Of a DNA stretch of 20,135 nucleotides, positions 13,151 to 20,135 are shown one piece after another (position 1 is the stretch's first letter; every line of letters starts with the position of its first letter). The DNA comes from a virus: IMG/VR virus record IMGVR_UViG_3300027909_000068, positions 1 to 20,135 of that record; one strand, written 5' to 3'. The notes under the pieces are model-generated. The model was not told where the DNA came from, did no database searches, and was given only the letters and a program-made list of their open reading frames with translations. The position numbers and the translations under genes were made by a program.

Positions 13151-15739
13151 TTACCCCGCTGACGCCGCCGGTACGGGTGCCTGTGCCGCCGGAGCTGGCG
13201 CAGCCGGTGCCTGTGCTACTGGAGCCTGGTCAACCGGCTCCGGCGTTCGTTCCTCCAGATCCTGGTCCGGCTCGGCCACAATCGAGTACCGAGTATCGAG
13301 CTGGGAGGCGATCAGCCATGCCTCTGGGTCATCGGCCGCCAGGTCAGTGGCGGACTCCCCATCCACCGGAGCACCCTCAGCAGGGGCCGGGGTTGCAGCC
13401 GGGGCAGGAACAGCGCCAGGTGCTGCCGGGGCCGGGGCCACGGGAGCTGCGGCGACCGGAGCCGGCGCGGCCTCGTTCATAGCGAACAGGAACTCCAGCC
13501 GCCGTGCCCGTTCCCGCTGGGCGTAGATCTCCTCGTCATCACTGATGTCCTTCAGGCGCTCTGCTCGCTCCCCGGCGAACTGATCTTCGACAGCCTCTCG
13601 GACGGCGGCGATGATCCCGTCCGGCGGTGGGGTGACAGTCACTGGGCTCTCCTCGTAGTCGGGCATGATCGTGCCGGCTGCCGTGAGGGCCAGTCGCTCG
13701 CCATCATCCATGGCGTACACCGGGAAGGCGGGGAAGTTGACGGCCAGCGCGGCGGTCAGTTCGAGGTTGCCTTCAACTGCCCGCCAGTCGCCAGACAGAG
13801 GAGAGCGACGAAGCTTCGCGGCCTGCTTTGTGGTGGCCTCGGGTACCAGTGCACCAGCCACCCAGATGCCGAACTCGTCTTCACCAGCGCGCACAACGGC
13901 CACCTCGTAGCCGGTGTCGTCGTAGTGGCGAACCACATTCGCATAACGCCAAGAGATAGGAGCGTGACCGGTGTCCATCGTGATCTTGCCGGTCCTGATG
14001 AGCTGTCCATCACTAGCCAGCGTCGACCCGAGATGGAAGGGGGCATAGCCCATCTTAGAGTGGGGGGCCAGGACACACTCGCGCATCGTCACGTCCCGGT
14101 GGCACTCGTTCCATGCCGCCAGGTGACCGTAGACCCGACCATCCTGGGTGACCTGAAGTGGCGTGCGCTCGGTCAGTGTCGGGTTGTCGAACCATGAAGG
14201 TGGCGGGGAGACCGGGGAGGCGAACTCGTCCATGCTCATGGAGTGCTCGCCGTTGTCGGAGACCTGGACGCCGTACTTCTTGAGGGCAGCCTTGATCCGT
14301 CCCTTGATCTGGGCCAGCTCCTCGGAGCTGTACTTCGAAGCGTTCTTGGGCATATTGATGTATGACCATGCCGCCCGACAGTGTTCCTCACTGTCCAGCG
14401 GGTAACGCTTCTTGCCATCCTCCTGGTACCCAGGGTCGGCGTACTTCACATCCCCGTAGGGCTCTTTGGGGTCGGCTGCGTAGGTATCCATGGCTAGTTG
14501 CACTCCTTCCTGCGCCGACCTATCCCAGGGGGCACGGATGGAACTGTCGTTGAATTCACGGGCCATCAGCGGGTAGATCTCGCTGATCACGTTACGCAAC
14601 TGGGCGCGGTCCTGTTCGGAGATGCCGGGCAGGCCACCATGGGCGCCGGAGAGCAGCGCCGCTGCGGCATAGACAGCGTGGTAGATGAGCGTCAAGCGCC
14701 CATTGATGATGTCGCCTACCGGAAGGCGGTACGAGGTGGTCGCTGTCTCCGGCTGGGCTGGGTCTCGCCACATGAATGCGCGGCGGAGTTTACCGACATC
14801 AGCACCTTGCTGACTGACCTGTGCCCACGCCGCGATCCGCTTGACCGCATCGTCGTTGTCAAACGCCGCATCTCTAGGCGCAAGGGGGAGCCCCTGCCAC
14901 CCGGACGTGTTGACGGTAAAGACCTCCGGTCCACCGTCAGATATACCCGCACCGTACTTGTCACCACAGCCACAGTCACCGTCATCGGCAACGAGGGCCA
15001 TGTCCTCATCGTCATCAGGCCACTCCCCACCCGCACCCAGGTCCATGATCCGCATAGCGGCGAACGCCGGGATTGAGACCAGGGTAGCGCCCCCGATGGT
15101 GTACATGGTCATGTGTTCGAAGCCGGTCTCCGGGTTCACAGTGGCAGAGACACGGCCACCAGGATCAAGGCTAGGACCAGCAACCCCCATCTGAACCAGG
15201 TGCCGCGCCTGCTTGACCTGGGGAACGATATCCGCGTTGAGCCAGTCCCCCCACGCATAAGCCCAGTCCTTACCCATGTGGTCGGGGCCGTAGGTGATGC
15301 CGAGTATCCGGCCCACGGTGACGGCGCCGTCATGCCCCGGCCCCGTCTTCTCCCGCCACGCCAGCGGCAGTGGGAGCATCCGGTTGGTCAGGGCACCGTG
15401 CTCGAAGATCCGGGTCTTGTTCGGCTCCCCGGTCGGGCGCCCGATGGGTGCGATGGGTCCTGCCCACACCTCACCCAGCTCCGGCTGCATCTCCATGAGC
15501 TGTTGGGCAGCGATGAGGGCGTGCTCACCGTGACCCTTGCCGGGCGGGGCGCCCAGGGCCTTCTGGTGCAGGATGTTGCAGAGTCCCTCGGGGTTCTTGG
15601 GGAAGTACTTGCGGAGCTGTCGAACGCACCGGTCGAAGTCGTGGGGCATGTGCCACCGGATCTTGGCGGCACCCTTTCCGACAAGCCAGTACCGCTGGAG
15701 CTGGAGCGGCATTCCACGGGCCGGATTCGGATCAACCAT
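13151..15739 (-). CDS. Capsid maturation protease, long form with two protease-like regions
   Basis: This is an 862-residue protein. I prefer the ATG at 15739, which overlaps the upstream stop as TGATG with GGGGG 6 nt before it. A GTG one codon earlier is possible. Residues 1-75 carry a small helical module (RYWLVGKGAAKIRW, then FPKNPEGLCNILHQ). Region one (about 92-233) has LPLPLAWREKTGPGHDGAVTV, GVAGPSLDPGG and LVSIPAFAAM, like HK97-type prohead proteases with candidate His136 and Ser190. A middle region has SYRLPVGDIINGRL and a DUF6582-like YADPGYQEDGKKRYPLD. Region two (about 515-675) has GRVYGHLAAWNECHRD, TGKITMDTGHA and RRSPLSGDWRAVEGNLEL. The end (from about 757) is Pro/Ala-rich and disordered. 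It would process the capsid shell and scaffold. Confidence 0.75.
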   Translation of the reverse strand: MVDPNPARGMPLQLQRYWLVGKGAAKIRWHMPHDFDRCVRQLRKYFPKNPEGLCNILHQKALGAPPGKGHGEHALIAAQQLMEMQPELGEVWAGPIAPIGRPTGEPNKTRIFEHGALTNRMLPLPLAWREKTGPGHDGAVTVGRILGITYGPDHMGKDWAYAWGDWLNADIVPQVKQARHLVQMGVAGPSLDPGGRVSATVNPETGFEHMTMYTIGGATLVSIPAFAAMRIMDLGAGGEWPDDDEDMALVADDGDCGCGDKYGAGISDGGPEVFTVNTSGWQGLPLAPRDAAFDNDDAVKRIAAWAQVSQQGADVGKLRRAFMWRDPAQPETATTSYRLPVGDIINGRLTLIYHAVYAAAALLSGAHGGLPGISEQDRAQLRNVISEIYPLMAREFNDSSIRAPWDRSAQEGVQLAMDTYAADPKEPYGDVKYADPGYQEDGKKRYPLDSEEHCRAAWSYINMPKNASKYSSEELAQIKGRIKAALKKYGVQVSDNGEHSMSMDEFASPVSPPPSWFDNPTLTERTPLQVTQDGRVYGHLAAWNECHRDVTMRECVLAPHSKMGYAPFHLGSTLASDGQLIRTGKITMDTGHAPISWRYANVVRHYDDTGYEVAVVRAGEDEFGIWVAGALVPEATTKQAAKLRRSPLSGDWRAVEGNLELTAALAVNFPAFPVYAMDDGERLALTAAGTIMPDYEESPVTVTPPPDGIIAAVREAVEDQFAGERAERLKDISDDEEIYAQRERARRLEFLFAMNEAAPAPVAAAPVAPAPAAPGAVPAPAATPAPAEGAPVDGESATDLAADDPEAWLIASQLDTRYSIVAEPDQDLEERTPEPVDQAPVAQAPAAPAPAAQAPVPAASAG

Positions 15740-16464
15740 CACCGACCCCCTTCCACTATCACTACGTCGCAGCGACAGTTGATAACTTCTTCTGGTGGTC
15801 CTATTGGATCACCCGGGAATGCGAGAGGGAAGCCACCGACCATAAACACTGAAGTAAGGTCTACGACCTGTCCGTCGGCGGCTCGGTGGCTGCTTCGTAC
15901 TCGTCGATCTCGTTCAGTGTCCCATCGCTTCGACAATCGCTTTCCAGTGAGTCGGCTCTGTTCCAGACCCTGCGCCACTGTTCCTGCGTTATATGCTCGG
16001 GTTGTCTCAGTAATCGCAATAACTCTCGCGCGGTTTGGCCATCTCTCACTTTCGGTATAGCTGAGCAGTTGATCGATTCGTTGAGCAAGCTGCTCCACAC
16101 TGTCTCCAGCATTGACACCATCCACAAGTTCCCCGAACACCAGGTTGTAGACCTCGTCGGGCAGTCGGACCAGAAGGTTCTGGGTCTGTGCCAATTGGCT
16201 CACGACGAAGGCATGACGGGACACTGGCGGTAGGCCCGGGACCTCGGAGTGAGCGTCCGCTGCAATGCGTCCGATCACCGTCATGATCGAGTCGACCTCA
16301 GTGTTCCAGTCGCCCTGAGTCTGGTACACCCCCACTGGATCGGGTGACATCTTCAGGTCATGCCACGGTGCCATGACCGCTGCACGTGCCTTGTCCAGCC
16401 AACGCCGCAGGGCCTGGCTCACCACTCCGAACAGGTGTCGCTCGTCGCTATCACGGGTCGGCAT
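15739..16464 (-). CDS. MuF-type minor head protein (phage head morphogenesis domain)
   Basis: The 241-residue protein has the C-terminal signature of the phage Mu F-like head morphogenesis family. ITETTRAYNAG lies at about 151-161. WDTERDRRVRSSHRAADGQ follows at about 181-199, then FMVGGFPLAFPGDP (207-220) and EEVINCRC (225-232). H193, C230 and C232 are the conserved His/Cys positions. These proteins join the portal inside the procapsid and may be ejected with DNA. The gene overlaps the portal end by 14 nt, with GAGG 9 nt before the ATG at 16464. In many actinophages MuF is fused to a protease or to an ADP-ribosyltransferase. Here it stands alone, with those activities in the next two genes. 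Confidence 0.85.
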   Translation of the reverse strand: MPTRDSDERHLFGVVSQALRRWLDKARAAVMAPWHDLKMSPDPVGVYQTQGDWNTEVDSIMTVIGRIAADAHSEVPGLPPVSRHAFVVSQLAQTQNLLVRLPDEVYNLVFGELVDGVNAGDSVEQLAQRIDQLLSYTESERWPNRARVIAITETTRAYNAGTVAQGLEQSRLTGKRLSKRWDTERDRRVRSSHRAADGQVVDLTSVFMVGGFPLAFPGDPIGPPEEVINCRCDVVIVEGGR

Positions 16465-18370
16465 CGAGGAACCCTCGGCTACGCAGGGCCTCCCCTAGGG
16501 CGTTAGCGTCGTGCTCCATACCCCCCGCCAGAAGGATGGTGCAGTAGCCCTCCAGCACGTTCTTAAGCGCGCCGGTATCCACACTCATGGCCAGATGCTC
16601 AGTGAGCACGGACAGGTGATCCCATGCCCCCTTGAGCAGGGTGTGCGCATGGTCGATCCCACTGACCCGGATCTTGGTGTGGAGCTGGTGAGCCGGAGTG
16701 TCCGGATACTGACCTCTAGTTGTTGGATCAAGGAGCCGCTTCCCGGCCAGCTCCAATGCCCGGAGGGTGGCTGCGTTGGCGACCACGAACGTTGTAACTG
16801 GGCTTGGGACAGAGGCGGAAGCGACCCGTGCTTCGGGAGGTGTACTTGCGTTCTGGCCTGGCCCACCCAGGGCATTGGAGGCGGTTGAGGCAGCCGGCAG
16901 TGGAGGCGGTGTCGTCTCCTGGATCCCGGTGGGTGGGGCCGGCGGCGGAGCTGGACCAGTGCCACCCTGCTGGGGTGTGAACACCTGTTCGGGCGGGAGG
17001 AGTGCTGCGGTGTAGCCAGCCAGCTCCCGGATCTTGGGGATCTGGAACAGGTTGGGATCGCGGAGCATCAGCTCCCGGGTGAAGCGCTTGAGATCTTCCT
17101 TGTCGTCGGGCGCGTCGGTGAGCTTGTAGTCACCGGCAATGAGGACTGCCTCGGAGCTGACGATCTGCTTCTCGTACAGGTTCAGGGTGTCCTGGAGTCG
17201 CTGGGGACGCACCACGAGGGGGGCTACATCGAAGGCGAAGGTGTAGCGTTCCGGGTCTTTCTTGATCGCCTTCAGGGCCGGGGTCAGGTAGGCGGTGGTG
17301 AGCGCTTCACAGATCCGGGTCATCAACGGTTCAATGTGGACCTTGACATTCTCGGCACCCACATGCCAGGCACTCCAGTGGTTGGCATCCCCAGTTCCCA
17401 GCAGGATTTCCGGTGCCATATCCATCGCTAGAGCGAAACGTCTCACTGCCTCTTGCCGAAGATCCAACGCCTGCCGACTCAGCTCGCTGCCGAACTGGAT
17501 CAACTGGATCTTCCCCAGCGCATCGATCGGGACCTCGACCACCGCCGGCACCACGCCAGCCGCCGTGCCCTCACCTTGCAGGGAGGCCGAGCCCGCCCGA
17601 AGGATCAGATCAGTCAGGGCCTCGGCGCCGGAAACCATGCCGCCGTTAGGGTCATCGGCATCCGGGAAGCTGGTGTTGTTGGGGATCGGGAGCAGGCCAG
17701 CCGAGACCAGGCGTGAGTCGATCTGGGCGAACACGTAGCGGGTCAGGCGCTCGATCTCCCAGAGCATGGGCAGTGCCGCTCGGGTGGGGGAATCAGCCCA
17801 GATGTTGCGGCGAGGGTGCGGGGTCCACACTCGGATGATCAGATCCCGCTCCGGGTCCAGCATCTCCTTGGAGCCGTTGGGGTAGATGTAGGCGACGCTG
17901 CCGCCCCAGCGCTTCAGCTCGGAGCAGGAGACGATGAACCACTTGTCGGGGTCATCCTGTTCCTTGCTCGCCCGCCCGACGATGTAGAAGTCCCCGGCGA
18001 CAGTGAGGTTGATACCCGCCAACCGGAGCCCTTCTGCTTTCGTAGATGGGCCGCCGAGCAGAGTGTCTGATATAGCAGCGACCTTAGGGTCGGTGCTCTC
18101 TTGCTGGATGCGTCCGTTCTTGTCGACATCGGCGACATAGATCCTCACTCGGGAGCATGCCGACCCCACCCAGTTGGCTGCGAACCTCAGCTCACCGATG
18201 ATGTCGTAGAGGCGCCACGCCTCAGCCTGCCACTCGTCATTGCCGAATCGATATGTCCGCCACCCCTGTCCCTCTAGGTTGATGCGAGCGGCAGAGGCGA
18301 CGAGGCTAGCGGGTGCCTGGTGTGCCGGGGGCGTTACCTCCGGGGTGCGAGTGCGGGTGAACCGTCCCAT
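16451..18370 (-). CDS. Portal protein
   Basis: The 639-residue protein forms the dodecameric portal through which DNA is packaged. Seen in it are EAWRLYDIIGELRFAANWVG near the start, LTVAGDFYIVGR, IIRVWTPHPRRNIWADSPTRAALP, and a C-terminal core with SRQALDLRQEAVRRFALAMD and GTGDANHWSAWHV. These are typical of actinophage portals. After about residue 470 there is a Pro/Ala/Thr-rich linker and a helical tail containing NAATLRALELAGKRLL, also known from such portals. The ATG at 18370 overlaps the upstream stop as TGATG, and no strong ribosome site is seen, so coupling to the membrane protein gene is likely. It sits between terminase and MuF as expected. Confidence 0.93.
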   Translation of the reverse strand: MGRFTRTRTPEVTPPAHQAPASLVASAARINLEGQGWRTYRFGNDEWQAEAWRLYDIIGELRFAANWVGSACSRVRIYVADVDKNGRIQQESTDPKVAAISDTLLGGPSTKAEGLRLAGINLTVAGDFYIVGRASKEQDDPDKWFIVSCSELKRWGGSVAYIYPNGSKEMLDPERDLIIRVWTPHPRRNIWADSPTRAALPMLWEIERLTRYVFAQIDSRLVSAGLLPIPNNTSFPDADDPNGGMVSGAEALTDLILRAGSASLQGEGTAAGVVPAVVEVPIDALGKIQLIQFGSELSRQALDLRQEAVRRFALAMDMAPEILLGTGDANHWSAWHVGAENVKVHIEPLMTRICEALTTAYLTPALKAIKKDPERYTFAFDVAPLVVRPQRLQDTLNLYEKQIVSSEAVLIAGDYKLTDAPDDKEDLKRFTRELMLRDPNLFQIPKIRELAGYTAALLPPEQVFTPQQGGTGPAPPPAPPTGIQETTPPPLPAASTASNALGGPGQNASTPPEARVASASVPSPVTTFVVANAATLRALELAGKRLLDPTTRGQYPDTPAHQLHTKIRVSGIDHAHTLLKGAWDHLSVLTEHLAMSVDTGALKNVLEGYCTILLAGGMEHDANALGEALRSRGFLDADP

Positions 18371-18657
18371 CAGTCACGATCCAATAGGCAGCCGGCGACC
18401 ATTGAGGCGGCTGGAATGGCAAGGATTCCGATCACCCAGTTGTAAGGGAACACGGCGGCAATGGGCATGATGGGCAGCGCCACCCAGATACTTGTGCACC
18501 ACGGACAATGGACCAGGTAGCTGATCATTGATTCAGGACCCCAGCGCTTCACCACCCATTGCCGGTAGCCGACCATGAGTTTGTCCGCGACAAGGAGTCG
18601 GGTGATCCGCGTTACGGCGAGCGCAGCCACCACCAAACTAACGATCAGCACGCTCAT
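18370..18657 (-). CDS. Small membrane protein, DUF1360-like
   Basis: The 95-residue protein has a hydrophobic N-terminal segment (about residues 3-23) that ends in TRITRLLVADKL, a short basic stretch, and a C-terminal hydrophobic half (about 57-91) that can cross the membrane once or twice. Between them is CPWCTSIW with Cys51 and Cys54. This TRLxxxD plus CPWC layout matches DUF1360 proteins found in phages and Bacillus. The function is unknown. The CPWC pair resembles redox or metal sites, but nothing proves either. It sits between terminase and portal, and its stop overlaps the portal start, so it is probably made together with packaging proteins. Confidence 0.72.
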   Translation of the reverse strand: MSVLIVSLVVAALAVTRITRLLVADKLMVGYRQWVVKRWGPESMISYLVHCPWCTSIWVALPIMPIAAVFPYNWVIGILAIPAASMVAGCLLDRD

Positions 18658-18698
18658 ACTCTAAAGGTCGAGATCACGCAATAGGTAGTGCCACGATT

Positions 18699-20135
18699 CT
18701 AAGAGCCGAGAAGACGACCCAGATCATAAAGCTCCTGACCCAGGCGGAAGTCGTACTTTGATGGGTCTCCCACTCGCATCCGGCGTCTCTCTCCGGCCAT
18801 GAGATAGCGACAGGCGTGGACTAGGGCATCCATTCGGTCGGGCGATTCGCGGGTTGATTCTGGATCGAAGACGATCATCTGGTTTTCAAGTTCCTCGAAT
18901 TCACCCACCATGTGCAGGCGCCCTTGCTCATTGCGCATCGCCACCGGCTCAGCCCGGGTCTTCTTCCCGTGCTTGGAGTCCACACCTTTCATCGGGGGCG
19001 AGGTGCCAGCGGGGAACAGGCCCTCCTCGTCCCGCAGCTCTACATAAGCATCGGAGAGGACCTCGGACATCCACCGCTTACCCAGGTTGGTCTCGTAGAC
19101 CAGGATGTCGGCCGCGAACTCAGCCACAGTGCGCCACATGTGGATAGCAGCCTGACGGCCGGTGCCGGGGAAGCTGCGATCTCCGAGTACGTACATTTCA
19201 TCGTCGACATCGCGCCCCACCACAACGATGCCGGTCTCCGCCTCCTCGCCGGTGAGGTTCGGGTCCACACCCACGACCCGGGCAACCATGTGCTCGGGTG
19301 CCGACTCCACCCGGTTGCGGACGATGTCCATCCGCTTGAACAGGCCGCCGCCGGTCAGCTCCAGCATCTTGCCGTACAGCTCCTGCTCACCGAGCGAGGT
19401 GCCGGCGTAACGAAGCTTGAGTTCCCGCAGCACGTGGGCGGAGAGGTTGGGAGCGTTGTCGAAGGTGGAACCATTCATCATGTGAACGGTTCCGTCGTGG
19501 CGACCGAGCCATTCGATGAGGATCCGGATGGGCTTCGGGGTGGTGGTAATAAACGCCCGGGGGTGATCGCCTACAAGGTCAGTACGTAGGGAGGGGAGGA
19601 TGCCCTCGTACCAGGACTCGTAGGGCTTCGGCCACTTGGCCATCTCGTCCAGCCAGGCTCCGGAGGCGTTGTAGCCACGCCCCACGTCCTCGTCATCGGC
19701 CCCCTCGGCATAGACCTTGGCGCCGTCGGGGAAGAGCACCATGGGCCGGGGCGACTGCTTGTACCGGTGGAAGATCTTGCGCCGTTCCAGCACTCCGAGC
19801 ATGCCAGCCGGCCCCTCCATACAGATGGTGCGGGTGTCGGCCAATGTCTCCCCGATGAGTAGCCACTCGGTGGGCCTACCCTGCCGGTCGTACGGGTGCC
19901 TCGTCACCTGTTCGGTCAGCCACTCAGCTCCAGCCCGGGACTTGCCCCAGCCACGGCCAGCCAGGGCCAGGGCGATCAGCCAGTCCCCCGGTGGCGGGAT
20001 CTGCTCGGGGCGGGCGACGTACCACCATTCACCCCGAGCGATCTCCAGGAGGACGTTCTCCGGCAGCGACGACAGCCACTGCTCCCGCTCCTCGGGGGGA
20101 AGCAGGGCAACTCGTTGCATAAGGGAGAGGCCCAC
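18699..20135 (-). CDS. Large terminase subunit (start uncertain, at the window edge)
   Basis: This is an ATP-driven DNA packaging motor with nuclease. Residue numbers count from the GTG at 20135. The ATPase domain shows Walker A GRGWGKS (60-66), Walker B AWLDE (160-164) and coupling motif TTTP (197-200). The C-terminal RNase H-like nuclease shows VVGVDPN with D291, LVYETN with E348, and SPDRMDALVHA with D433/D436. The C-terminus is complete at the TAG at 18699-18701. The frame is still open at the right edge. The GTG at 20135 and the ATG at 20120 are possible starts, but neither has a visible ribosome site, so the true start may lie outside. No small terminase gene is in view. Confidence 0.95.
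   Translation of the reverse strand: MGLSLMQRVALLPPEEREQWLSSLPENVLLEIARGEWWYVARPEQIPPPGDWLIALALAGRGWGKSRAGAEWLTEQVTRHPYDRQGRPTEWLLIGETLADTRTICMEGPAGMLGVLERRKIFHRYKQSPRPMVLFPDGAKVYAEGADDEDVGRGYNASGAWLDEMAKWPKPYESWYEGILPSLRTDLVGDHPRAFITTTPKPIRILIEWLGRHDGTVHMMNGSTFDNAPNLSAHVLRELKLRYAGTSLGEQELYGKMLELTGGGLFKRMDIVRNRVESAPEHMVARVVGVDPNLTGEEAETGIVVVGRDVDDEMYVLGDRSFPGTGRQAAIHMWRTVAEFAADILVYETNLGKRWMSEVLSDAYVELRDEEGLFPAGTSPPMKGVDSKHGKKTRAEPVAMRNEQGRLHMVGEFEELENQMIVFDPESTRESPDRMDALVHACRYLMAGERRRMRVGDPSKYDFRLGQELYDLGRLLGS

Noticed and set aside
12260-13162. 300-residue plus-strand open frame
   Set aside because: It is antisense to the conserved ADP-ribosyltransferase-like N-terminal region, with no recognisable domain and no clear start signal.
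15113-16060. 315-residue plus-strand open frame
   Set aside because: It lies opposite the protease and MuF genes, both recognised by motifs. No domain is visible in it.
1-20135. tRNA, rRNA, integrase, attachment site or transposon
   Set aside because: No cloverleaf-like sequence, recombinase motif or terminal inverted repeat was recognised on either strand. Apart from the 124-nt capsid leader, gaps between genes are under about 65 nt.

Overview
This window is the structural (late) gene cassette of a tailed phage or prophage of the siphovirus type. Every gene I can support lies on the minus strand and all run the same way. The DNA is GC-rich, and several proteins belong to families I know mainly from actinobacterial phages: the MCGC-type small protein, the Cys-rich major capsid, neck and tail proteins, the RxWxL-type tail chaperone and the CPWC membrane protein. 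The host is therefore probably an actinobacterium. The genus cannot be read from the sequence. I see no integrase, lysis, replication, tRNA or CRISPR feature.

In transcription order (high to low coordinates) the packaging and portal block comes first: large terminase, a small DUF1360-like membrane protein, portal, and a MuF-type minor head protein. Next is a long head-morphogenesis block. It holds an 862-residue capsid maturation protease with two protease-like regions, and a 1476-residue protein with a candidate ADP-ribosyltransferase head followed by KKAAP-linked helical and SAP/HeH-like modules. A 51-residue Cys-containing small protein, which is easy to miss, follows, then the major capsid protein. 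After that come a second conserved virion protein, a probable major tail protein, a Cys-rich head-to-tail adaptor, a second Cys-rich connector protein and an HK97 gp10-like protein. The end of the window carries two tail assembly chaperone frames, the tape measure protein and the start of a minor tail protein that runs off the left edge.

Genes are tightly packed. Many junctions are TGATG, TAATG or ATGA stop/start overlaps, so translational coupling is likely. The only sizeable non-coding gap is the 124 nt before the major capsid gene. It holds two hairpins with an identical 16-nt core and different but complementary outer stems, just downstream of a TATGAT box. A strong 11-bp inverted repeat follows the capsid gene. 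Together these suggest separately tuned expression of the major capsid protein.

The most unusual object is the giant ADP-ribosyltransferase-like protein. My inference is that it is a virion-internal, possibly DNA-associated protein that could be delivered into the host with the genome. The best second target is the tandem covarying hairpin leader of the capsid gene.
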